Of a stretch of 25,644 nucleotides of DNA, positions 7,832 through 16,099 are shown one piece after another. Location: contig JAGZLX010000021.1 of the NCBI GenBank assembly GCA_018364485.1, forward strand, positions 1 through 25,644. The letters are read 5' to 3'. The notes beneath the pieces are model-generated. The model made no database searches and was not told where the DNA came from. It worked only from the letters and a program-made list of their open reading frames with translations. The translations under genes and the position numbers were made by a program. Source of the DNA: Granulicatella adiacens (GTDB lineage: Bacteria; Bacillota; Bacilli; Lactobacillales; Aerococcaceae). The stretch's first letter is position 1. Each line of letters begins with the position of its first letter.

Positions 7832-7841
7832 AGGATAGATT

Positions 7842-8576
7842 TTAGTCTGGAGTGATGCTTTGGTGTTTTCTTGTAACGAGGATTTGAAGCACCACTAGAA
7901 TCACTAATGCGATAGAAATAGATTCAACTTTATGTGTTGTAATGAGGTTGATGAATTCTAGAAGAGCTTTTACAAATTCTGGCATTTGGCCATCACTAAC
8001 TCGTCTAAAAGCACTTCCACCGATTAATGCAGTAAGCATGAACACTCCTGATAATGCGAAAATGCCTGCCTTTTGATTAATTTTATTAAGAACAATCCCA
8101 ATAACATTTGCGATTAGGTGAATTAGAACAACCTTCACGAAAAGAACTGCGATGCTAATCACGATATTTTCTGGGTCAAATAGGTCCCCTAAAATCGATT
8201 GAATGGTTACTGAGCCGAGTGAAACTCCATTTCTTAGTGGAATTAATAAGGCGTAAATGAGTGTGATGATTCCAGAATCGACAAGCGTTTGGATGAATAA
8301 GCTTTCGATTTGTTCTTTTCTTGTTAATCCTAATTGGCTTTCTAGACGGAATTGTTCAACGATATATCCAATTCCGATGAGTAATAGGATAATTGCAATT
8401 TCATTATCGAAGTAAATCGGGAAATAAGTACCGAATGTGTTAAGGTCCCCATTTGCAAAAATCTTCATTAAGAAACTTGTAATAATCCACCAAATTCCTA
8501 AGAACATTAAAATTGTTTTCCATCTTCTAGCTAATCCCATGCTGACAACTGATAATAAACGGTTCATCTTATTCAT
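7842..8576 (-). CDS. ABC transporter membrane protein (YtrC/D-like context)
   Basis: 244-residue integral membrane protein with about six hydrophobic segments (around residues 20-40, 58-75, 100-118, 138-165, 172-190 and 222-240). It has no recognisable catalytic motif. Its start overlaps the ATPase gene by eight bases, and that gene overlaps the GntR gene, so it is most likely the permease subunit of the exporter. Substrate unknown; YtrA-regulated ABC systems in bacilli respond to cell-wall-active antibiotics, but that is family context, not seen here. Confidence 0.75.
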   Translation of the reverse strand: MNKMNRLLSVVSMGLARRWKTILMFLGIWWIITSFLMKIFANGDLNTFGTYFPIYFDNEIAIILLLIGIGYIVEQFRLESQLGLTRKEQIESLFIQTLVDSGIITLIYALLIPLRNGVSLGSVTIQSILGDLFDPENIVISIAVLFVKVVLIHLIANVIGIVLNKINQKAGIFALSGVFMLTALIGGSAFRRVSDGQMPEFVKALLEFINLITTHKVESISIALVILVVLQILVTRKHQSITPD

Positions 8577-9420
8577 TCTCCTTTCGTGTGATTGAGATAA
8601 AGTAATCTTGTAATGTTAATGGAGAAAACTCTAATCCTGGTTGTGCTTCTCCAATAGCACCAATCACCACGCTTCTTGTAAAGTTTCCGATTTGGTCTGT
8701 TTCAAGAACTTTCTTATCGGCAACATATTCTTGTACCAATGAGGATGCCCCACTTACGACGTATCCTTTACGAAGAACATCTTCGACCAGTACTTCTTCT
8801 GTGACCAATCCGTCTTTAATAACAATCACTTTTTCTAGAATTGAAGCAACTTCTTCGATTAAATGCGTTGCGATGACAAATGTACGAGGACGGCGCGCAT
8901 ACGCTTCGAGTAATTTCTTGTTGAAGATATGTCGGTGATTCGCATCAAGCCCAAGCACTGGTTCATCTAAGAAGATGTATTCGCTAGGGTTCGCAAGCGC
9001 CAAGATAATCTTCATAATGCTTTTATACCCTGTTGATGCTTTTGAGTATCTTTGCTTTACGTTCACATCAAACACTTTGATGAGGTCTTCGGCAAATTCC
9101 ATATCAAATTCTGGATAAGTGTCTTTATAGATAGCGAGAAGATCTTTGAATTTATATTCGCGTGGGAACCAGTTATCAGAACTTGATAAGTACACTTCAT
9201 GCATCGCGCTTGCTGTCTTATGAAGGTCTACTCCATCAAGAGTGATGTCCCCACTTGTCTTTTCGATGCGGCGTGCAATCATATTTAGCACAGTACTCTT
9301 TCCGGCACCATTTCGTCCGAGCAACCCGATAATACTTTCAGGTTCAATCGTGAATGTTGCTCCTTTTACCGCTTCTTTTTTAAAAAACTTCTTCTTTAAA
9401 TCTTTGACTTCGATACTCAT
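8569..9420 (-). CDS. ABC transporter ATP-binding protein (YtrB-like)
   Basis: 283-residue nucleotide-binding subunit. Walker A GRNGAGKST (residues 35-43), Walker B with FLDEP in EYIFLDEPVLGLD, and a switch histidine in IATHLIEE. The usual LSGGQ signature is replaced by ASTGYKS, a variant seen in GntR-linked exporters. A C-terminal extension of about 80 residues follows the core domain. The ATG overlaps the last base of the GntR stop codon (start codon 9418-9420), so translation is coupled. Acts at the inner face of the membrane with the downstream membrane protein. Confidence 0.9.
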   Translation of the reverse strand: MSIEVKDLKKKFFKKEAVKGATFTIEPESIIGLLGRNGAGKSTVLNMIARRIEKTSGDITLDGVDLHKTASAMHEVYLSSSDNWFPREYKFKDLLAIYKDTYPEFDMEFAEDLIKVFDVNVKQRYSKASTGYKSIMKIILALANPSEYIFLDEPVLGLDANHRHIFNKKLLEAYARRPRTFVIATHLIEEVASILEKVIVIKDGLVTEEVLVEDVLRKGYVVSGASSLVQEYVADKKVLETDQIGNFTRSVVIGAIGEAQPGLEFSPLTLQDYFISITRKENE

Positions 9421-9785
9421 TATTGGAAGCCTCCTTCGATGATTTTTACTAATTCGTCTTTTGTAATGCCGAGCGCTTGTGCTTCTTTTAAGAAGTTCGG
9501 CACCATTTGATTGGCAAATTCATTTTGCTTCTTGCTTAAGATAATTTTTCTGGCCCCTTCTGCTACAAACGTTCCAAGACCTCTTCGTTTTTCAAGTATT
9601 TGTTCGCTCACGAGTAAGTTCATTCCTTTCAAGACCGTTGCTGGATTGATTTGATATCCTGTGGAAATCTCAGTTGTCGACGGTACTTGATCTCCTTCTT
9701 TGTAGACTTCATGGAAGATTTCTTCTTCCAATTGATTCGCTACTTGTTGAAATAACGGGATATCACTTTGAAAATCAAATTTCAT
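9420..9785 (-). CDS. GntR-family regulator, YtrA subfamily
   Basis: 121 residues, the short YtrA type: winged helix (about 10-75; DIPLFQQVANQLEEEI, DQVPSTTEISTGYQINPATV, ILEKRRGLGTFV) followed by only a dimerisation helix pair, with no ligand-binding domain. First gene of a three-gene operon with the ABC genes. AAGGAGGTG precedes the ATG. A perfect 9-4-9 dyad lies at its own promoter, so it very probably represses its own operon. Confidence 0.92.
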   Translation of the reverse strand: MKFDFQSDIPLFQQVANQLEEEIFHEVYKEGDQVPSTTEISTGYQINPATVLKGMNLLVSEQILEKRRGLGTFVAEGARKIILSKKQNEFANQMVPNFLKEAQALGITKDELVKIIEGGFQ

Positions 9786-9823
9786 AACGCACCTCCTTGT
9801 TCATGATCACTTTATGTTAATCG

Positions 9824-9872
9824 GTTAGTTACTTGTGTAACTAACTATAAAACCAAAACTAAAATTTGTCAA
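9824..9872 (-). promoter_or_regulatory. Promoter and operator of the GntR-ABC operon
   Basis: Minus strand: consensus TTGACA (9867-9872), 17-bp spacer, TATAGT (9844-9849). Directly downstream and overlapping the -10 by two bases is GTTAGTTAC-ttgt-GTAACTAAC (9824-9845), a perfect 9-bp dyad placed where a bound repressor would block RNA polymerase. Confidence 0.85.
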
Positions 9873-9901
9873 CACCTTTTCGAAAATATTTTTGAACAAA
9901 A

Positions 9902-9950
9902 TAAAAAAACGCCTGACATACCAAGGAAAAACCTTGATATATCAAGCGTT
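9902..9950 (-). terminator. Terminator of trxA operon
   Basis: Long hairpin with AACGC-TGA-ATA-CAAGG arms and an AAAAA loop on the plus strand. On the minus strand it is followed by TTTTTTTATTTT. Confidence 0.85.
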
Positions 9951-9965
9951 CGGAGACTTTAGATT

Positions 9966-10277
9966 TTATAAGTATTTTTCTAAAATTTCTTCTAAGTGTT
10001 CTTTAGCATGGTAGCCAACTACTTTATCAACGGCTTCGCCATCTTTTTTGATAAGCAATGTTGGGATGCTCATAATGCCAAATGTACGAGCTGTTTCTGG
10101 GTTTTCGTCAACGTCTACTTTAGTAAAAGTCACTTTATCTCCCATTTCTTCGTCTAATTGGTCGATTACTGGACCTTGCATACGACATGGGCCACACCAA
10201 GTTGCCCAGAAGTCTACTAAGACTACTCCATTTTTAGTTTCTTCTGCAAAGTTTTTATCTGTTAATGATTTTACCAT
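9966..10277 (-). CDS. trxA: Thioredoxin TrxA
   Basis: 103-residue cytoplasmic dithiol oxidoreductase with active site W27-C-G-P-C31 in FWATWCGPCRM, the cis-proline segment MSIPTLLI and a FTKVDVDEN strand, all canonical. An in-frame ATG three codons earlier (10286) abuts the AAAGG, so the ATG at 10277 is the likelier start. Follows mutS2 in the zapA-cvpA-mutS2-trxA order common in Lactobacillales, but also has its own promoter. Confidence 0.95.
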   Translation of the reverse strand: MVKSLTDKNFAEETKNGVVLVDFWATWCGPCRMQGPVIDQLDEEMGDKVTFTKVDVDENPETARTFGIMSIPTLLIKKDGEAVDKVVGYHAKEHLEEILEKYL

Positions 10278-10308
10278 TCGAATCATCCTTTCCTTTTTCT
10301 ACAAACCT

Positions 10309-10337
10309 AGTATAGCAATCCCCCTACTTGCGACCAA
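10309..10337 (-). promoter_or_regulatory. trxA promoter
   Basis: Minus strand TTGGTC (10332-10337), 17-bp spacer ending in TGC, TATACT (10309-10314): an extended -10 promoter about 31 bp upstream of the chosen ATG. Confidence 0.6.
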
Positions 10338-10353
10338 CTATTCTGCTCATGGT

Positions 10354-12711
10354 TTACTTAAAGGTTACGATGGTCGCTCCATTTCCACCCGTATTCATCG
10401 GTGCAAATTCAAAACTGGCGACAGAGCGGTGACTACGTAGCACCTTATGAACTCCTTGCTGGATAGCTCCAGTTCCACGTCCGTGAATAATCGTCACGCG
10501 TGGATAGTTCGCCAGAATCGCAGCATCCAGATATAACTCTAGATCCTTCATCGCTTCTTCGTATCGTTTTCCGCGAAGGTCTAGTTCAGAAGAAACGTGA
10601 CTGGCACGCGCACTCTTAACGATGACTTGTTGCTTGGCTTCTTGCGCCTCAGCGATTGGAGAAAGGTCCTCAACTGCAATCTTCATCTTGATGATTCCCA
10701 TTTGAACCACCCATTCCTTGTCGTTCACTTTTTCAACAAGCGTACCGCGTTGGCCAAATGAGAGAACTTCGACACTTTGTCCGACTTGCATCGCCTTCTT
10801 CGCTTTTTCTTTGCGAAGCACCTTGTTTTTCTTCAAGTCTTGCTCATGCTTCAAGTCTTTTAGCGCCGTTTTCTTCGCAATCATTTCATGCTCTTTAACG
10901 GTACTTTGCTTACTTCTTAATTGAAGTTCACGAATTTCAGATAAAATCTTATCCGCATCATCTTGGCTCTGCTCAATTAACGTATTCGCACGTTCTTTCG
11001 CTTCTTCTAAGAGACGCGCTTTATTCGCTTGGAATTGTTCTGTTTCGCGTTGTAAGTCCTCAAGTAACTGCGTACTCAATTCTAACTGATGGCGCATCTT
11101 ATCGGCATCACGCTGCGCACGGCGACGTTTTTGCTCGAGGTCACTAATCATCGCATTCAAGTCTTGGTCTTCTTCAGATAGAAGCCCGCGCGCTTGGTCG
11201 ATAATAATCGATGGTAAGCCCAGACGTTTTGAAATATCAAAGGCATTACTACGCCCTGGTACACCAAGTAAGAGTTGGTACGTTGGTTGAAGGGTATCCC
11301 CATCAAATTCCATACTTGCATTAATCGTTTTAGGACGGTCATAGCCGTATGCTTTCAACTCTGGATAGTGAGTTGAAGCAATCACATAACTTTGCTTACT
11401 TGCAATATAATCAAGAATCGCAATCGCAAGAGATGAGCCTTCTTGTGGGTCTGTCCCCGAACCGATTTCGTCGATTAGAATCAAACTCTTATCGTTAATT
11501 TGTTTCAAAATAGACACGATATTCGACATATGAGATGAGAACGTTGATAGGTTTTGCTCAATCGATTGTTCATCTCCAATATCTGCGAAAATCTCCGTAA
11601 AGACTCCCACTCGGCTATTTTCACCCGCAGGAATATACAGCCCCATCTGTGCCATCAATTGAATCACACCGACCGTCTTCAAGAGAATAGTTTTACCACC
11701 CGTATTCGGCCCTGTAATTACAATGGCTTGATATTCTTCTCCAAGAATAATATCGTTTGCTACAGCCTTCTCACGCTCTAAAAGTGGATGCCACACTTGC
11801 CAGAGGGCTACGTAATTATTAGCGTCGATAATCGGCTCTGTTGCTCTCAATTCATGAGCGTACAGCGCTTTTGCATTCACTACATCCAGACGTGCCAATA
11901 CATAATGGTTTTGATGCAACGAATTCGTATATGGCATGAGTTTTTGAGACAATTCCCAAAGGATACGTTCTACTTCACGCTTCTCTTGGATTTGATACTC
12001 ACGAAGCTTGTTGTTTAAATTTACGACTGCTTGTGGCTCCATAAAGAGCGTTTGTCCTGTCGAACTTTGGTCATGGACCGTTCCGCCAAAGACTGATTTA
12101 TACTCTGCTTTTACAGGAAGTACATAACGGTCATTACGAATCGTGATAATCGTATCGCTTAAATATTGCGAATTCTTTCCTGTAAGGTATTGATCCATTT
12201 GACGACGAATATCTTGTTCCGTCTTTTGAATCCCTACACGAACCCCGTGTAAAGTTGGAGACGCGCTATCTAGGACATACCCGTCTTCACGAATAGACGC
12301 TTCTAGTTCGCTTGTCACCTCTGGAATGCTCTCTAGTTTTTCGACCAGACGAGGCACACGTTTTAATGAGATTTCTTCTTCTTCGACTTTTTCAAAGAAA
12401 CGCTCAACCTCATGCGTTGTCGTTAACACACGCAGGATATCACTTAATTCGCGTCCATTCAGCCCTGCTTCTAGCTCTAGACGTTTCAAAGCAAAACTAA
12501 TATCTTTCAATCGTGGAATTGGAATCCCTTGTTTGAGACGGAGTAACTCCACTCCATCTGTTGTTTCTTCGATTTTATGTTGAATGGCCTTTGCATCGAC
12601 TTCAATCGGAAGTTCCTTAATCATTTGCCTTCCTTTTTCGGAAGTCGCATATTCGGCCAGTTGTGTTCTAATTTTTGAAAATTCTAAAACCTTTTCGATT
12701 TTCGAATTCAT
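10354..12711 (-). CDS. mutS2: MutS2 family ATPase/endonuclease
   Basis: 785 residues, normal length. MutS-type core and clamp without the mismatch-recognition domain I. Walker A at 334-341 (GPNTGGKT), Walker B in LILIDEIGSGTDP, a long coiled coil (about 510-630) with many Lys/Glu/Gln, and a C-terminal Smr nuclease domain (about 715-785) with LDLRGKRYEEA and IIHGRGTGAIQ. The family suppresses recombination or rescues collided ribosomes depending on species; which applies here cannot be told. Intact, no frameshift. Start ATG behind GAAGGA, with an intrinsic terminator just upstream. Confidence 0.95.
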   Translation of the reverse strand: MNSKIEKVLEFSKIRTQLAEYATSEKGRQMIKELPIEVDAKAIQHKIEETTDGVELLRLKQGIPIPRLKDISFALKRLELEAGLNGRELSDILRVLTTTHEVERFFEKVEEEEISLKRVPRLVEKLESIPEVTSELEASIREDGYVLDSASPTLHGVRVGIQKTEQDIRRQMDQYLTGKNSQYLSDTIITIRNDRYVLPVKAEYKSVFGGTVHDQSSTGQTLFMEPQAVVNLNNKLREYQIQEKREVERILWELSQKLMPYTNSLHQNHYVLARLDVVNAKALYAHELRATEPIIDANNYVALWQVWHPLLEREKAVANDIILGEEYQAIVITGPNTGGKTILLKTVGVIQLMAQMGLYIPAGENSRVGVFTEIFADIGDEQSIEQNLSTFSSHMSNIVSILKQINDKSLILIDEIGSGTDPQEGSSLAIAILDYIASKQSYVIASTHYPELKAYGYDRPKTINASMEFDGDTLQPTYQLLLGVPGRSNAFDISKRLGLPSIIIDQARGLLSEEDQDLNAMISDLEQKRRRAQRDADKMRHQLELSTQLLEDLQRETEQFQANKARLLEEAKERANTLIEQSQDDADKILSEIRELQLRSKQSTVKEHEMIAKKTALKDLKHEQDLKKNKVLRKEKAKKAMQVGQSVEVLSFGQRGTLVEKVNDKEWVVQMGIIKMKIAVEDLSPIAEAQEAKQQVIVKSARASHVSSELDLRGKRYEEAMKDLELYLDAAILANYPRVTIIHGRGTGAIQQGVHKVLRSHRSVASFEFAPMNTGGNGATIVTFK

Positions 12712-12728
12712 AACAGTCCTTCTTTCTT

Positions 12729-12756
12729 AAAAAACGTGGAACAAGTTTGTTCCACG
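12729..12756 (-). terminator. Intra-operon terminator between cvpA and mutS2
   Basis: On the minus strand CGTGGAACAA-AC-TTGTTCCACG is followed by six T residues, 13 bases after the cvpA stop codon and about 20 bases before the mutS2 start. No promoter fits in the remaining space, so mutS2 must be made by read-through or from a promoter inside cvpA. Confidence 0.7.
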
Positions 12757-12766
12757 CTTCGAGGTT

Positions 12767-13303
12767 TTATTTAGGTAATAACCAACTTGATACGAGTTGT
12801 GTCACAATTGGTGTTTTTGTGATGATGAAGTTTGGCAATCCACCTTCAACAATCTTTTGTGCTGGTGCCAGTGGAATCATCGCCACAGCGTATAATACAA
12901 AGTATATGAATAAGTAGTTCATCAAGAATCCAAGTGCCGCTCCGCCGATTGTATTGAATTGTTTCAATAACGGTAAGAATGTTAATTCGCTAGCGACATA
13001 TCCAAGGAAACGAACCACTAACCATCCAAGAATCATGATGACTAGGAATGCAACCAATTTATAGAATGATTGGTCGAGTGACATCGCTTGGGCTTCTGTG
13101 AAAATCGCTAAGTGATTTCCAGGAATGTATGATGGATATGGGATATACACCGATAAGAATTTTGCGAATCCTTCGTAAGTGAACATCGCAACCAGGAATG
13201 TGATGAAGTATCCTGCGATATACACGAGTTCTAAAGTTAATCCTCGGCGCATTCCGGTATACACACCAACTAATAAATAAAATAAAATAATTAACGTTAC
13301 CAT
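12767..13303 (-). CDS. CvpA family membrane protein
   Basis: 178-residue integral membrane protein with four hydrophobic helices (about residues 3-20, 25-45, 78-105 and 120-142) and the family motifs GMRRGLTLELVYIAGY and FNTIGGAALGFLMNYLFIY. CvpA was named for colicin V production, but its general role in Firmicutes is unclear. It begins six bases after zapA, with AAGGTAGG inside the zapA end, so the two are co-translated. Confidence 0.88.
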   Translation of the reverse strand: MVTLIILFYLLVGVYTGMRRGLTLELVYIAGYFITFLVAMFTYEGFAKFLSVYIPYPSYIPGNHLAIFTEAQAMSLDQSFYKLVAFLVIMILGWLVVRFLGYVASELTFLPLLKQFNTIGGAALGFLMNYLFIYFVLYAVAMIPLAPAQKIVEGGLPNFIITKTPIVTQLVSSWLLPK

Positions 13304-13309
13304 TGAAAC

Positions 13310-13690
13310 CTACCTTCTCAACAAATCTTGTTGTAATTCAAATTGTTTTTCTAATTCTTGTTTTCTTGAAGCATCAATTGAAGGGCGTTTATGTTGAACG
13401 GAGCGCAATTCTTTTTCCAACTGCTCTACACGTTTCTTCAGCGCGACCACTTCTTCTTGCTTTTCAAATTGATTCGAGATGGCATTGATGGCTGCAAGAA
13501 GCGCCACTTCTTCCGTCGACAATTTGTCAGATACTCGAGTGATTTGATCTAATTGTTCTTGTAAGACACGCACAATACTTTGCATTTCTTGTTGCGACTT
13601 ACGACCAATAATCGTATAAGATTTCCCTGAAATCGTTGCTTTTACTCTTGTTTTTGGTTGATTCACAAAAGGCCCTCTCACTTTCTCCAT
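13310..13690 (-). CDS. zapA: Cell division protein ZapA
   Basis: 126-residue FtsZ-ring-associated protein. The N-terminal globular part has KATISGKSYTIIGRKSQQEM; the C-terminal two thirds is a coiled coil (about 60-120; NQFEKQEEVVALKKRVEQLE), as expected for ZapA dimers that bundle FtsZ filaments. First gene of the zapA-cvpA-mutS2 operon. AAGGTG lies before the ATG, and a TGG-TAAAAT extended -10 (minus, 13702-13710) lies very close upstream, implying a short leader. Confidence 0.9.
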   Translation of the reverse strand: MEKVRGPFVNQPKTRVKATISGKSYTIIGRKSQQEMQSIVRVLQEQLDQITRVSDKLSTEEVALLAAINAISNQFEKQEEVVALKKRVEQLEKELRSVQHKRPSIDASRKQELEKQFELQQDLLRR

Positions 13691-13754
13691 AATATCACCT
13701 TATTTTACCATTTTTCATTAAAAAAATACACTAATAATCCACTTTTTTAGACAG

Positions 13755-13783
13755 TGGACGGATGAAATTTGTCATGGTATGCT
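13755..13783 (+). promoter_or_regulatory. rnhC promoter
   Basis: TGGACG (13755-13760), 17-bp spacer ending in TGG, TATGCT (13778-13783). A CCACT...AGTGG dyad (13739-13757) overlaps the -35 and lies between the divergent zapA and rnhC starts. Confidence 0.5.
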
Positions 13784-13804
13784 AAAAAGAAAAGGGGGAA
13801 CGAC

Positions 13805-14719
13805 ATGAATTCATTAACTTTAATTTTATCACCAGAGCAAATTGCGGCCCTTGGAGCAACCTACGCTTCATACACGCAATCTCCTCCACCACACGCAACA
13901 TTGCGTCTAAAGGTCGACGGTTTATCGATTACGGCCTATAAATCGGGCAAGGTTCTCTTCCAAGGAAAAGGCATTGAAGACTTTATCCAAAAGAACCACC
14001 TCGAACAATCGATTGACGCCACTTCAAAGAAAGCTCTCGAAGACTCTACTCTTCCAGAAGGCTTTGCGACTTGGAGCGTTATCGGAAGTGATGAAGTCGG
14101 AAACGGCGCTTACTTTGGACCACTAACCGTTGCGGCAGCTTATGTTTCAAAAGAAAACATTGCCACACTAAAAGCGATGGGCGTTCGCGATTCAAAAGAT
14201 ATGACGGACGACCAAATCAAGGCACTCGTTCCAAAAATCAAAGAAGCTGCGCCTTATAAATTACTCACACTTTGGCCTGAAAAATATAACGAAGTCCAAC
14301 AAGTCAAAAATCTAAACGAAATGAAGGCGCTGCTTCATAACCAAGCTCTCCGTCTCTTAACAGAAAAACTCGTTCCTGAGGCTCCAGAAGCGTACTTAAT
14401 CGACCAATTCTGTAAACCAGACTTGTATTATCGTTATCTCAAAGGCCAAGACCTTATCGATAAGAAGAAAACATACTTTATTACAAAAGGTGAAAGCCAC
14501 CATATCGCAGTTGCAGCTGCCTCAATGATTGCCAGATGCGCCTTCCTCGACGGCCTCGACTCTCTAAGTGCCGAATACGGATATGAACTCCCAAGCGGTG
14601 CCGGTGCCAACGTTGACAAAGCAGCAGCCACTATTTTAAAACACGGTGGCATGGAACTCCTCGGCAAAGTAGCCAAACTCCACTTCGCCAATACCGAAAA
14701 AGCTAAGAAACTTCTCTAA
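13805..14719 (+). CDS. rnhC: Ribonuclease HIII
   Basis: 304-residue enzyme that cleaves RNA in RNA-DNA hybrids. An N-terminal TBP-like substrate-binding domain (about 1-80) precedes the catalytic domain beginning IGSDEVGNGAYFGPLTVAAAYV with the D-E pair, then GVRDSKDMTDDQI, the further acidic YLIDQF segment and AAASMIARCAFL. I start at ATG 13805, behind AAGGGGGA; the frame stays open upstream but without a ribosome site. Divergent from zapA, a neighbourhood conserved in Firmicutes (rnhC beside zapA-cvpA-mutS2). Confidence 0.93.
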   Translation: MNSLTLILSPEQIAALGATYASYTQSPPPHATLRLKVDGLSITAYKSGKVLFQGKGIEDFIQKNHLEQSIDATSKKALEDSTLPEGFATWSVIGSDEVGNGAYFGPLTVAAAYVSKENIATLKAMGVRDSKDMTDDQIKALVPKIKEAAPYKLLTLWPEKYNEVQQVKNLNEMKALLHNQALRLLTEKLVPEAPEAYLIDQFCKPDLYYRYLKGQDLIDKKKTYFITKGESHHIAVAAASMIARCAFLDGLDSLSAEYGYELPSGAGANVDKAAATILKHGGMELLGKVAKLHFANTEKAKKLL

Positions 14720-14773
14720 CCTCCCATCACCAAACGAGGTTAGATAGGTCTCCTCTTCTTAGATTTCCAAAAA

Positions 14774-14802
14774 AACTTCCTACCCGATAGGAAGTAGTTT
14801 TT
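14774..14802 (+). terminator. Terminator downstream of rnhC
   Basis: ACTTCCTA-cccga-TAGGAAGT followed by AGTTTTT. A second, T-less hairpin CTAACCTC/GAGGTTAG spans the rnhC stop codon (14716-14743). Confidence 0.65.
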
Positions 14803-14804
14803 CA

Positions 14805-15011
14805 GTGCTCAAAATGATTACGGAGAATCTTGTGGATTTTATTGTAGCAGTAACGTGAAAAAGCATTAAAACGAATTAACGGGCGTAGGAATTTATTCCG
14901 TACGCCCGTTTTGAGTTTTTAAAGGCTTGAGACCTAGGCTCAAGCCGGTGCAACGTTACAGCTACAATAAACAAATCCGCAAGGATTCGAAGTAATCATA
15001 TATCTGAGCAC
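14805..15011 (+). repeat. Large palindromic element, copy D
   Basis: Arms pair: GTGCTCA, ATGATTAC, GAATC, TTGTGGATTT, ATTGTAGC, GTAACGT on the left against ACGTTAC, GCTACAAT, AAATCCGCAA, GGATTC, GTAATCAT, TGAGCAC on the right. Core: ACGAATTA (14871-14878), hairpin AACGGGCGTA / TACGCCCGTT around GGAATTTATTCC, TTTGAG (14910-14915), hairpin GGCTTGAG / CTCAAGCC, then ACAGCTA within the right arm. It lies between converging rnhC and corA, filling the gap with the two terminators. Confidence 0.8.
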
Positions 15012-15041
15012 CAATAAAAACCTAGCACATAAACAACAACA

Positions 15042-15073
15042 AACACCTTCCTATCAAGTAGGAAGGTGTTTTT
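15042..15073. terminator. Bidirectional terminator between copy D and corA
   Basis: AACACCTTCCTA (15042-15053) pairs with TAGGAAGGTGTT (15059-15070), flanked by T on one side and A-rich sequence on the other, so it can act on both strands. Mainly serves the minus-strand corA-like gene. Confidence 0.75.
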
Positions 15074-15075
15074 GG

Positions 15076-15978
15076 TTAATCTTTCATAATGCGCTTGATA
15101 ATCTGCGACACGCCTATCCAACCGAGTGCGATAATCAAAAGAATGATCGCCCATCCGTGTCTAAACTCCGTAAACGGAATCTGCACATTCATCCCAAAGA
15201 ATCCCGTCACAATATCCGGAATCGTCATTAAAATCGAGATGACTGTTAAAAATTTCATCGTGTCGTTCAAGTTATTATTCAATATATTGTTATACGTGTT
15301 TGCGATTTGATGCAAGATTTGAAGATGTAAATCTGTCATCGCTACTAATTGATTCGCTTCGATGATATTATCTTCCAACTGCTCTCTTTCAAAGTCGTCG
15401 AGCGCCTTGAAGGCTTGCTGTGTCTTCAATTGCTCGAGTACAACCGCGTTTTGTTTCGTCGCTGAAACTAAATACATTCCCTCAATCTGCATGTCAGATA
15501 AGCGGAATAAATTATCCTTTGTCGTTTTCTTTCGAAGCAATTTACTAATGTTTTGTTGCTCTTTATTTAACTTTTCGATAATTGGGAAATAGTTTTCCGA
15601 AATCGCAAATAAACTATGTAATAAGAAATTAAATACGCTCCAATGCATATTCTCTTCCAGCTCTTCACGAATTTGATCAATTATATATTCATTTTGCGCA
15701 TTGGAAATCGTAACGATTTGATTTTGTCGTACGATAAACGTCAACGGAATCGTATCGTAATGATTCTCTTCGCGTGTTAAGTTGAGGACATTATAAATGA
15801 CCACCAATGTCTTCGTTCGGCGATTATACTCCATATGCGCGCGTTCGTTTTTATCAAGCGCGTATTCAATCATTTCGTCATCGATTTCGTATGTATCGTA
15901 AATGGATGAATATTCACTGATTAAATCTGAATTAATGTTAATCCAAGTATTGTTTTCACCAAAATGCATGACTGCCAT
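15076..15978 (-). CDS. CorA family divalent cation transporter
   Basis: 300-residue magnesium/cobalt channel-type transporter. A large cytoplasmic N-terminal alpha/beta and helical-funnel domain (about 1-235) is followed by two C-terminal transmembrane helices (about 240-258 and 273-292). The signature FGMNVQ at the end of TM1 carries the GMN selectivity motif, with Phe in place of the usual Tyr. Acidic LNDTMKFLTVISILMTIPDI precedes it, as in the family. GGAGGG precedes the ATG. A TGG-TATACT extended -10 (minus, 16011-16019) lies just upstream. Monocistronic. Confidence 0.9.
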   Translation of the reverse strand: MAVMHFGENNTWININSDLISEYSSIYDTYEIDDEMIEYALDKNERAHMEYNRRTKTLVVIYNVLNLTREENHYDTIPLTFIVRQNQIVTISNAQNEYIIDQIREELEENMHWSVFNFLLHSLFAISENYFPIIEKLNKEQQNISKLLRKKTTKDNLFRLSDMQIEGMYLVSATKQNAVVLEQLKTQQAFKALDDFEREQLEDNIIEANQLVAMTDLHLQILHQIANTYNNILNNNLNDTMKFLTVISILMTIPDIVTGFFGMNVQIPFTEFRHGWAIILLIIALGWIGVSQIIKRIMKD

Positions 15979-16052
15979 TTAAATCCCTCCTTCAACTAGA
16001 ATGCTGTATTAGTATACCATAAATACCGCTAAACCTTCTATTCATAGGAAAT

Positions 16053-16091
16053 AAAAACACGCAACTCTTCTTTATTAAAGAGTTACGTGTT
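16053..16091 (-). terminator. Terminator of the histidine-triad gene
   Basis: ACACG-AACTCTT...AAGAGTT-CGTGT hairpin; on the minus strand it is followed by TTTTTATTT. Confidence 0.8.
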
Positions 16092-16099
16092 TAAAACTT

